Positions 56,078-64,000 of a stretch of DNA of 64,000 nucleotides are shown one piece after another. Each line of letters starts with the position of its first letter. The stretch's first letter is position 1. The stretch is from Bidens hawaiensis. Its lineage: Eukaryota > Streptophyta > Magnoliopsida > Asterales > Asteraceae. The position numbers were made by a program, and so were the translations under genes. Below the pieces are notes generated by a model, which saw only the letters and a list, made by a program, of their open reading frames with translations, was not told the origin of the DNA and ran no database searches. Where the stretch lies: positions 310,001 to 374,000 of the forward strand of contig JAIQDT010000674.1 in assembly GCA_021521415.1 (NCBI GenBank), read 5' to 3'.

Positions 56078-56341
56078 AGGGCCGTCTCCAAGAATTGATA
56101 TGCCTCGGTCGAGTCGAAATAAAAAGCCCATAGACCCTAACAAGTAACGGAATAATATAAGCAAAAACAATTTTAGGCCTTATGTAAATGGTTTTTTGTT
56201 TGGTTTAAACAATTAAATTTTTAAATAGGCTTGGTAAACTTTTTATATAAAAATAAACTTAAAAATGTCTCAAGTGAGACTAAAACCTACAACTTTTGGT
56301 TGGGAGCCATACCCCTTTGACACTAGACCAAGCTGGTTATT
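56078..56341 (-). mobile_element. tRNA-headed repeat (inverted partner 1)
   Basis: Minus-strand head at 56341: CAGCTTGGTCTAGTGTCAAA and TGTAGGTTTTAGTCTCACTTG resemble A- and B-box regions, followed by CACTTGAGACATTTTTAAG. It extends to CAGGGCCGTCTCC at 56078. A SINE is likely. Confidence 0.45.
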
Positions 56342-56399
56342 ATATAATTAGGGTAAAACATTAAATATACATATTTTTTTTCATAAAAATAAATAGATA

Positions 56400-56590
56400 A
56401 AAAAATTGTGTCCGCAAAAATTAAGTGCCCTGGCCAGTTGCCCACGTTGCCCTATGCGGGAGCCGGCCCCTGGTTGGGTTGCTCGCGGAACCTCATGCCC
56501 ACGTGAACACGGGGTTCACGCATTACCAGGGCCGGCCCTTGGGGGTGGCAGGGTGGTCGACGGTCATAGGCCCAACACCCCACTATGCCC
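56400..56590. other. GC-rich island with GGCCGGCC words
   Basis: Conspicuously GC-rich compared with its surroundings and lying between two inverted tRNA-headed repeats. It contains AGGGCCGGCCCTTGG. The two overlapping plus frames have no domain; this is more likely repeat sequence than a gene. Confidence 0.5.
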
Positions 56591-56662
56591 GAATTTTTTT
56601 TTTGAAAAAAATTATATGTATTTTAAAAAAAAAACAATATGTATATTTAATGTTTAAACATG

Positions 56663-56860
56663 AATACATAACCACTAGCTTGGTCTAGTGGTAAATGGGT
56701 ATTGCTCACAACAAAGAGGGGTTGTGGGTTCTAACCTCACTTGAGACATTCTTAATTCTTTTTTTATACAAAAGTTTTTTACACAACCCAAATTATAATC
56801 AAGTAAACCCATATAAAAATTAAACTGTTTAAACCCAACAAAATACTCATTTTACTTAAA
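56663..56860 (+). mobile_element. tRNA-headed repeat (inverted partner 2)
   Basis: Plus-strand AGCTTGGTCTAGTGGTAAA (A box) and TGTGGGTTCTAACCTCAC (B box), then CACTTGAGACATTCTTAAT. It matches the minus-strand repeat ending at 56341, so the two stand head to head across the GC-rich island. Confidence 0.5.
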
Positions 56861-57759
56861 ATCTAAAAATTTTTTTGTCTTTGACTCAAAAGTTTTTTGG
56901 CTTTCTTGGAACCCGCCTTAGGCATCACCATACGAGGAGAAAAGTCCACACTATTCAATCTTGTCATAGTTACTTCCACAACTACTCCTACCGACAACCT
57001 ACTCCCATGTTGCAGCCCATTTACACATAAAAACCTGATATGTATAATCAAGTTTTTTAAATGCATATGAAATTCTTGACATTTTATAATAATAATAAAC
57101 CGATACGTTTTAATTTTTATAAATAAATTTTCAGAATAAACGATTTGTAAATTAAAGTTAACAGAAAGTCAGAAAAATTTGAGGTGTGCATGCTATTATA
57201 ACTTGGTAACTTGGTTAGTAAACGGAGTTAACTCCATTAGTTAAGACTTTTATCGCGAAGTAACTTGTTAGAGGATTGTTTGTTTGATTTTTGATACAAA
57301 CAAAACTATTCAATTCGAGTTCTTCGTTAAATAAACATTATAATTATAAAACTATTATGTGTAAGAAGATGAAAAAAAAAAACCGGGATCAAACAGCGTG
57401 TTCTTGAATCAATATCACTTATATGCTAGTGGAAATCACATATAAAAAACCGAGATCTCAGATCTTGTTTATATTTGTATTATTTGCTTAAAGTAGTAAG
57501 TAAAGAAATGGTGAAAGGATAAGGTTAGAGACACAAAGAAGGATTTTGCAGAAGGTTAAGTTGTGCATGTACATGCTTCACCTTTAATAGGTAAAGTTAT
57601 GCCATGCTTCTGCTTCCATTCTATTATAACCGGCCTAATGGGCTATTATTACAAGGCCTCAGGCCCAAACGTACAAGCAAGACAAACGAAAGCCAACATA
57701 ATACATTGTGAAATAAACGAACAGATACAATAGACTTAAATTAACAAAATGGGCTCTAC
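56861..57759. other. unclassified spacer
   Basis: The 67-codon minus frame at 56863-57066 has no domain. Nothing else recognised. Confidence 0.4.
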
Positions 57760-60600
57760 AATCTCCCTCTAGTCTTTTAGTATTTGTTGTAGCTTCCGTC
57801 TTCAATCAGTCTCATACACAAGGCATCCATCACCTCCTAGTTGATCCTCAACAAGACAACAAACTAACTTGTTGAAAGTCTCAACTATAAGATCTATGTT
57901 TTCCTTTCCAGGATCACCGAGTGTGTGCATGGGAGACTTTTACAACTTCATCAAATCCTCCTTGCTGAGACCCATCAATTCATGCTCATCAAATACACAA
58001 AGAGGGTGCATGGACTTGCAGCGAATCACTGCCTTGCTCGTTTCATTGTCAAAATCCCAACAGATGAAGTCATGAAGAGTGTTAGGCGGAAATGGTTCTC
58101 CATGATATATGACCTACTCATCTTTAGGCATCTTGTATCTCCACGCATTTCTTCCCTTCCCCATGACAGGATCAATCTCAGTCGGATGCTTGCAAGTTCT
58201 CCTCTTATTAAGCTTGAAGTTAGAGTAATCATCCTTTGATTATCTATGCAAATGTCACTTGAACCAACCTTCTAACCTCTTCTCACCTAATCCATCACCA
58301 GCTGCTCTTCTAAAGTAGTTCATGTCAAGTTCAGACAGCGTAGCATTTCAGTGTAATGCATGTAAGTGATGTCTCCATTTCCTCGTCTGATGACCCAAGA
58401 ATCGCTGTCAGCATACTATTTGCAGTATAGGATGAGAGAGTTGCCATGATAAGGGTAGTTCCTGCAACGCATACTGCCACGTTTAGTAACGCAATGCCAC
58501 TTCTTCTTTCTTGGCTTTGGCACTTGAGTATCATCAGCAACAGAAGGAACTATGACTTCTGGTTCTGGTGTATCAGGATCTGGAGAATAATTGAGGTAAT
58601 CATCCTCATAGTTGAAGTCAGGCATCGGTTCCTTTGACTGCACTTCAGTACCTGCCAAAGAATCAACATTAAAGATAGATTGAAAGTCTTGGTCAAGCTC
58701 TGCATCCTGTTCTCTTATTTTCTTGGTGGCACCCGCCGTAAACCGATCATCACGGGGCCTATCATCATGTGGAGCCGTCTGGTTACCACAACCATTTCCA
58801 CCACTAACTCCATCACTGCCATCACCTCCATTATTTCCATTATTATTGTCATCATCACCATCAGAGTCATCATCGTCATCTGACTCGTCCTCATCATCAC
58901 CAACTTATCCTTTTTCTTTCTCTTGATTATCACTATCACTATCATCACCATCACCAGTATCATGAGCACCAGCACCAGAACTACCAACAATTGTGCCTAC
59001 AATAGCACCATCACCATCAACACCGGAACCACCAGCGCCACTACCATCACCACCACTTATCATAGGGCCAGCCACAACAGGCTGCCTCTTCGTCGTCGTC
59101 TTCTTCTTCTTCTTCTTCTTCTTCTTCTTCATCAGAATTCACCCAACTCCCAAAAACTGTCTTTAACAGCCTTTTCAAATCATCAATGTCCATATCAATC
59201 ATTTCCATTATTTCAGAGGCGGTCTTGTATTTCTAGCAAGATCTTTATTCAACTTGATCTGAAGTTCGTTCAGCCTTTTCTGACTCTCATTCTCTGCCTT
59301 CAACATGTCAATCTCAGACCTGAGCTGGGCAATCTCGGTCCTTAAAAATGCATCAGCATTGGTTGAGAACCCAAGATTTTTTTCCAAATAGGTAACCCTC
59401 AACTCTAGTCTCTCAATTTCAGCAGATCGTTCGATGACAGACAATGATTGATCGTTGAGTAGTATCTGCTGACTGTCCAATCGAGACTGGAGGGTAGCAA
59501 CCTGTGCCTCCAGCCTAGCAATCTTGGCTACACTATCATCCCTCTCCTTCTCCAACTTCTCCACTCTTTCTCTATCAGCCACCCTTTCTTTCTCAACCTC
59601 CTCCATTTTCTCCTTCATCTTCTTACTAAAGTCACACATGACCTTTTCCTATTTCGCCCTTTTTGCATTTTATTCTTACAATTATGAAGGACATGATCTG
59701 TGAACACTGGAGACTTTCTGTATTTACCACCTGACAAAGGGTTTGGAGTTAGGACATATGGTCAGGTGGTGTGCTTGAATAGGTAGGTTGGGTGGTAGAT
59801 TGGATAGGCACGTTATGGTTTGGGTTTGGTAGGAGGTTTGAATCAGGTTGTGTAGTAGTAGGTATAGGAATGGTGAGCCGTAAAGACATTGGTGAGGAAG
59901 TAAATGTGGAGGTCCAGAAGGTTGTGGTTTTTAGTGGTGAGATGATACTTATGGATGGGGACCTAAGTGGAAAGGTTTTTAGGTTGGTCAGAAATGGGTG
60001 GCAAGTATAGAGATGAGATTGTGGGTTGATCGGGTGAGAATGATTTGTTGAAGGGTGTGGTTTCTATGGGAGAGGATTGGTGTTGTGGAGAGGATGGTGG
60101 GCTAGGTTTAGGTGAGTTATGTAGTTTAAGCTTGGAAGGTTTTGTTGGTTTACATTTGGGTTTAGGTTGAGGTATGTGAACTTCTTTACCCTTTATTGCT
60201 TCAATATGACGCGCTATGGTTTTGGGTGAGGCTTGGTGTGGGTCTTGGTGGGTGGCTTTAGGTGAGGGTGTAGTGGTCTCTGTCACAGTGTGAGTGGTAA
60301 GCTTTATTACCAAGGAAGGGGCCTTCTTGGAGTCCCCAACCTTCTTCAAACGCTTAAATGGTTGTTCTTGTTCTTCTTCATCTTCCTTCTGACGGGAAGA
60401 ACCACCAGCATAAGGCTTCCTAGTAGCCTTCCTTTTCTTCCTTTCTGCCTTGACACCCCTTGTTACCGGCTTTCGAACCACAGCTTATGTCTTCGTCTCA
60501 GTCTCCTCATCGTCGACTTAGCACTATGCTCATCACTCTCATCTTCCTCATCCACAGAGTCGATCTCCTCAAACAACCCGAACTTATCTCCAGAAACATT
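57760..60600 (-). pseudogene. broken coding region of a retroelement-associated protein
   Basis: Minus-strand frames read from high to low: 60481-59963 (basic, Lys/Pro/Ser-rich, KAERKKRKATRKPYAGGSSR), 59639-59208 (143 codons of coiled coil, EKMEEVEKERVADRERVEKL), a Gly/Asp-rich stretch with GAT/CAC codon repeats (59132-58720), 58658-58416, and 58240-57760. The last part can be read as PFPPNTLHDFICWDFDNETS...VIRCKSMHPLCVFDEHELMG with two in-frame stops. I recognise the style (basic and low-complexity parts, coiled coil, conserved C-terminal block) as that of repeat-borne plant proteins but cannot name the family. Frameshifts and stops make it non-functional. An LTR-like end lies just beyond at 60617. 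Confidence 0.5.
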
Positions 60601-60616
60601 TCCTCTGAATTGATAT

Positions 60617-60955
60617 TGATGTGCTAAAAGTAGTTTAATAATTATTAACTAATTTAACTTAAAATATACATTAAATAATACTCTAGACTCTCTAAAACTA
60701 CTAATCGGCAGGTGAACCGATTGACTCTAGTAAAGCTAAGTAAGTCCGGATATCGAACCCACGAGACTCTTTCAATTACGTAAATTAACTAATTAGACTC
60801 GAGTAACTGACACGACTATTTAATTATTATTGGGGGGGGGGGGGGGTTACTAAAAACTTAAATTAAACTAATTAAGAAAAATAAGTAAAACAAACAAAAG
60901 ACAATTTGTTTGATTTAAATCAGATGATGATTAAAAACCACCTAGGCTAGAATCC
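60617..60955 (-). mobile_element. LTR fragment related to 5343/15888
   Basis: TGATGTGCTAAAAGTAGT and the following words (TAAGTCCGGATATCGAACCC, CACCTAGGCTAGAATCC) align with the start of the LTRs at 5343 and 15888 in the same orientation, but are diverged. No primer site follows on the minus strand. A G-run interrupts it at 60832-60847. Confidence 0.6.
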
Positions 60956-61395
60956 AGAAATATTGTTTTAGGTTTAGGCATGGCTTATACGACCTCATTT
61001 GACCTTTTATCCATCTAAATTCCACCTAAGTGCAAATTCTTCTTAACATTGAAGGGTTCTTAGTTTACAGTGATAGGTTGAACTAGTCTACTTCAGCCTG
61101 CTTTAAATTGCCTTGATTATGCTTGAGATGGGGGTAAGAAGATCTATGACTCTTTAGGTGTGAGACCCATAGGTTTATTGATATCACTTGAACTTAATAG
61201 TTAAGTATGATGGGGGCTTGATTGGCCGATGGTTGGGTTTAAGTGGACAACAATACCGGCAATTGCGATTTTTGCATTTATCCGTGCTTAAAAGATAGTC
61301 TATATGTTTTGAATACTAGTTTCTGGTTATGATTCTATTGCAAAAATACATTTTCAAGGACGAAAATGGTTTAAGTGTGGGGATATTTGATATGG
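60956..61395 (+). other. conserved 3' internal block of an LTR element
   Basis: Homologous to the reverse complement of 12840-13270 over about 430 bp (shared words TTGATTATGCTTGAGATGGG, GTGAGACCCAT, GGGGGCTTGAT). It ends in the purine tract AAGTGTGGGGA, after which a new LTR appears to start (TTTGATATGGGC). Orientation is opposite to the adjoining LTR fragment, so this is a rearranged or nested junction. Confidence 0.65.
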
Positions 61396-61828
61396 GCTAA
61401 ATAATATATAAATACTGTAACTAATTACCTACAATTTTGAGTAGCTTTTGGGTAGTTTTTATTTAATTATATTCCGTCTCGGTTCATATTTAAACTTTAA
61501 AGGTTTCAAAAGAAACGAGTTAAAATGAAGTACTTTTACTAAACTTGAGACTAACAGATAAATACTCGATTAAACTTAATTTACTACTGCTACTATTAAT
61601 ATTATTAATCTCACCGAAGTTAGTTTTAATATAATGCACCATCTAATTTTAAATGTACTCAACGTGACTTAAATATAAAAGTAATCCTACTTTAGTCTTT
61701 TATTAAAATAATAAACAGTAACATGACTCCATTCATATTTGCAGTTGGAAAACGAAAAGAATATCTACCAAGAATTAAAAAAAAGATTCATATGGCTAAG
61801 AGTTGAATTTAAGTATCACGTGGGCCGC
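61396..61828 (+). mobile_element. start of an LTR, interrupted by the next element
   Basis: AT-rich sequence following the purine tract; presumed 3' LTR of the remnant above. The retroelement at 61829 is inserted here. No coding signal. Confidence 0.4.
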
Positions 61829-62805
61829 TGAAGAGGTAGGTCCCAGCAGAGCCCGGTTGGACCCGCAAGACTCACCTTAAACAGGGACGTCTGCGCAGAG
61901 ACCAACTGGATCCGCAGGACCAACCATGCTCAGAGACGTGACGTCCTTACGCGCAGTACGCAAGCTGGTCCCGCAGGAAAAGCCTCCCAATGGTGAAGGA
62001 CTCCGCCTGTCCCCGCAGCCTCGGATACAAGCCATTAGGGAAGGCCACCCGCGCAGCATGGCTACACGCACAAGGCACTTAGCTCTCGATCATTCAGTGT
62101 CACCTGAAGGAATGAGCAAAGCCGGGAGCAATCCCGCACAGAGGCGGGAGGGGGAATACTCCCGCCCAAATAAGCCAGTCTGTATACTGAAGGATCTTTT
62201 ACTGTACCTGACAAGGTATGGGCGAAAGATCTGATCAGAGATACGACAGCTCACTGATACAGTATGGCGAGCAGCATGCTCCTGTACTGTATCACTATTA
62301 GCCGCTGCCTACTCACCAACTACTGTCATACCACGTGCGTAGCCGGCAGTTGGTGGAAAGGGAATAGTATACAGCAGGCCTGGTCACTATCAGCCGCTGC
62401 CTACCCACCAACTACCAGCAAGGCACGTGCGTAGGCTACTGTTGATGAACAGGAACACTGTTGCAGCTGGCCATACCTCCTTGGAAACCTACCTTCGGCT
62501 ATAAATACCCCAAATGGTATGATCATCTAAACACATTACATTATCTTATATCATCAGAATATACCTGATATCTGCTCTAGCAATCTCTTAATATACTTTT
62601 ATATTTAAAGAGCAATCTAGTCTGATTCTCACGCCGGAGGGTGGTCACAAGGAGGAACCCCCCCCTTCTCAGTGACGAGCTCACGGTGTCTGTTTTGCAG
62701 GTTATCAGAAGAACCATCTTCCAAGGGTCTAACCCCTCGTGGGAAACATCTATCTAACCCCCAGGTTACCAGTAATCTGTCCGGGGTCCGGTTAGTGTTT
62801 CTTCA
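61829..62805 (+). mobile_element. 5' LTR of a second copy of the gag/antisense retroelement family
   Basis: 977 bp, TGAAGAGG...TTCTTCA, strongly similar to the LTR at 23536 except for a diverged stretch at about 62250-62460. It keeps the TATAAATA promoter word near 62502. The flank before it is GCCGC; the other end is outside the window. Confidence 0.92.
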
Positions 62806-62822
62806 TTGGCGCCATCCGTGCA
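62806..62822 (+). promoter_or_regulatory. primer-binding site of the second copy
   Basis: TTGGCGCCATCCGTGC immediately after the LTR, identical to that at 24494. Confidence 0.75.
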
Positions 62823-62870
62823 TAAAGCTAGAACTACAATTTTCTCCAGTTTTTTCAAACTTCTACAAAG

Positions 62871-64000
62871 ATGGTTAGAGAAATTCCGGTAACCACAACC
62901 CCAGCTACTGGGGGGAATACCGGCAACACAGTTTTTACGAACACTACCCCGGCTACCGAAGCCGGGGCAAGTGAAGTAAATTTTACGAACACTACCCCAC
63001 TTACCAAAGCTGGGGCAAGTGCAGTAAATGATCGCCTACTGGGATCCACCGATACCCAGTTTGAGAAACGAAGACTCCCCCGCCAGACTCTCGATGAAAT
63101 TAAGGCATGGGCGGAGGCACGACAAAAGGAATTCCAGGCTGAGTTGGACGAACGCTTGCGTTCCGTGCAACAGGCCGACGAATTCGAATACTGTGAGGAT
63201 GGCTCGGAGGAATCCGACTCCGACGCGAACCCTCGCCATAGGGCAAAAGGGAAGCGTAAGGAAACGGAATCCCAACCGAAAAGGCATTTTGGACAAGCCT
63301 TCAAACCAAAAAGCACAGGTGGAAGTCCACGAGACTTCTCCAAAACGTTCAGACCAAACGTTGCAAATGCAGGAACGTCCAAGTTTGCAAGGGACATTGC
63401 GGAAGCAATCGCCCCAAAGAGTGCCAAACAAATGCCTAACATAGGCACATATGACGGTTTATCTGATCCAGACGATCATTTGAACAGGTTCATAGCGGGG
63501 GCAACCGTCAGCAATTGGACGGAACCCACGTGGTGTTACATGTTCCAAATGACGCTTGTTGGGGCTGCTAGAGCTTGGTTTGATCGTCTACCGGTCAACC
63601 ACATCTACGACTGGGCAGACTTCCAACAGAAGTTTAGCCAACACTTCAGCCAGCAACGGAAGTATACCGAGGAGCAATGGACAATCCTCAAATGCATACG
63701 AGAGGAAGATGAATCTCTGCCAAACTTCATCACTCGCTTCAACTCAAAGAAGCTAAGTTTGGGCAATATCAGCGAAGATCTTGTTCGCGCTGCCTTCATC
63801 CAGGGCGCACATGACCCAGAGCTCATCCGCACCCTAACGGGTAAAGATGGCATGCCATCCACATGGGATGGCATCATGACAGCAGCAAAACGCTATGCGG
63901 AAACGGAGAAGCAACTGGGTAAAGATCTCCCACAGAGCACAAACCTCTACACCCAGAGGACGAGAGAGGACAACGTCCTCACAGCCCGACTAAATAAAAA
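62871..64000 (+). CDS. gag: Gag polyprotein of the second copy, cut by the window end
   Basis: ATG at 62871, 65 bp after the LTR, opens a frame that stays open to the last base (376 codons seen). It matches the 484-codon Gag at 24562 nearly codon for codon: MPNIGTYDGLSDPDDHLNRF, AARAWFDRLP and the capsid region are present, and the zinc knuckle would lie beyond the window. Visible changes are mostly silent or conservative (EYCEDGSEESD here, EYWEDDSEESD there), suggesting that purifying selection has acted on gag in this family. There are no stops or frameshifts in the visible part. Confidence 0.92.
   Translation, partial: MVREIPVTTTPATGGNTGNTVFTNTTPATEAGASEVNFTNTTPLTKAGASAVNDRLLGSTDTQFEKRRLPRQTLDEIKAWAEARQKEFQAELDERLRSVQQADEFEYCEDGSEESDSDANPRHRAKGKRKETESQPKRHFGQAFKPKSTGGSPRDFSKTFRPNVANAGTSKFARDIAEAIAPKSAKQMPNIGTYDGLSDPDDHLNRFIAGATVSNWTEPTWCYMFQMTLVGAARAWFDRLPVNHIYDWADFQQKFSQHFSQQRKYTEEQWTILKCIREEDESLPNFITRFNSKKLSLGNISEDLVRAAFIQGAHDPELIRTLTGKDGMPSTWDGIMTAAKRYAETEKQLGKDLPQSTNLYTQRTREDNVLTARLNK

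Noticed and set aside
58680..59345. Plus-strand frames rich in Ile/Thr/Ser and minus-strand Asp/Gly/Val frames
   Set aside because: They come from (CAT)n/(CAC)n/(TTC)n trinucleotide repeats read in several frames.

Overview
This is nuclear DNA of a flowering plant: AT-rich, intron-bearing and packed with nested plant transposable elements. The element families (a Cassandra-type TRIM carrying 5S rRNA sequence, Tat- and Athila-like elements, LTR termini of the TGTAACGCCC/TGTCACAACCCC kind, GAGCCGAG-rich hAT MITEs) suggest a eudicot, most likely Asteraceae; the family placement is inference. I see only one convincing host gene, an intronless aromatic amino-acid (tyrosine-type) decarboxylase on the minus strand at 42418-43951, and it carries a one-base frameshift in an A6 run.

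Layout. 1-5342: AT-rich spacer with a Helitron 5' terminus at 203, a row of small foldback elements set in TA microsatellites, a possible LTR start at 3446 and a minisatellite. 5343-~20582: an old minus-strand, Athila-like, pol-less LTR element. Its two ~1.7 kb LTRs are split by younger insertions: a complete Cassandra TRIM (5769-6478), a Helitron (7521-12533), a solo LTR (16296-17851) and an LTR-element fragment (18541-19953). 20583-22205: two adjacent 3' pieces of L1-type LINEs. 22206-42073: gene-fragment-rich DNA with three Helitron 3' termini, including cyclophilin-like and LRR-extensin-like fragments and a SINE-like element with a 17-bp target duplication. 42418-43951: the decarboxylase gene. 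44217-51741: a run of well-delimited small elements (four hAT MITEs, a solo LTR, a SINE with a nested MITE, a Tourist-like MITE, a TA-flanked MITE). 53579-54863: a complete short Helitron. 55628-57759: duplications and tRNA-headed repeats. 57760-61828: remnants of further retroelements. 61829-64000: the 5' end of a second copy of the retroelement described next.

The most interesting object is the LTR retroelement at 23536-32710. It has a perfect 5-bp target duplication, almost identical LTRs, an intact sense gag (484 aa) and no protease, reverse transcriptase or integrase. In place of pol it carries, in antisense, a five-exon gene (30514-27536). Its exons join in frame at four consensus GT-AG introns into an uninterrupted 903-codon reading frame, and a TATA box lies at a suitable distance upstream. 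Two unrelated tandem-repeat arrays flank this gene. The predicted protein has an N-terminal domain resembling the plant 'putative gypsy-type transposase' family, an acidic/low-complexity middle and a long coiled coil. The close LTR identity and intact frames suggest recent movement, presumably using enzymes supplied by an autonomous relative. A second family member begins at 61829 and runs off the window, so whether it has the same antisense cargo cannot be seen here.
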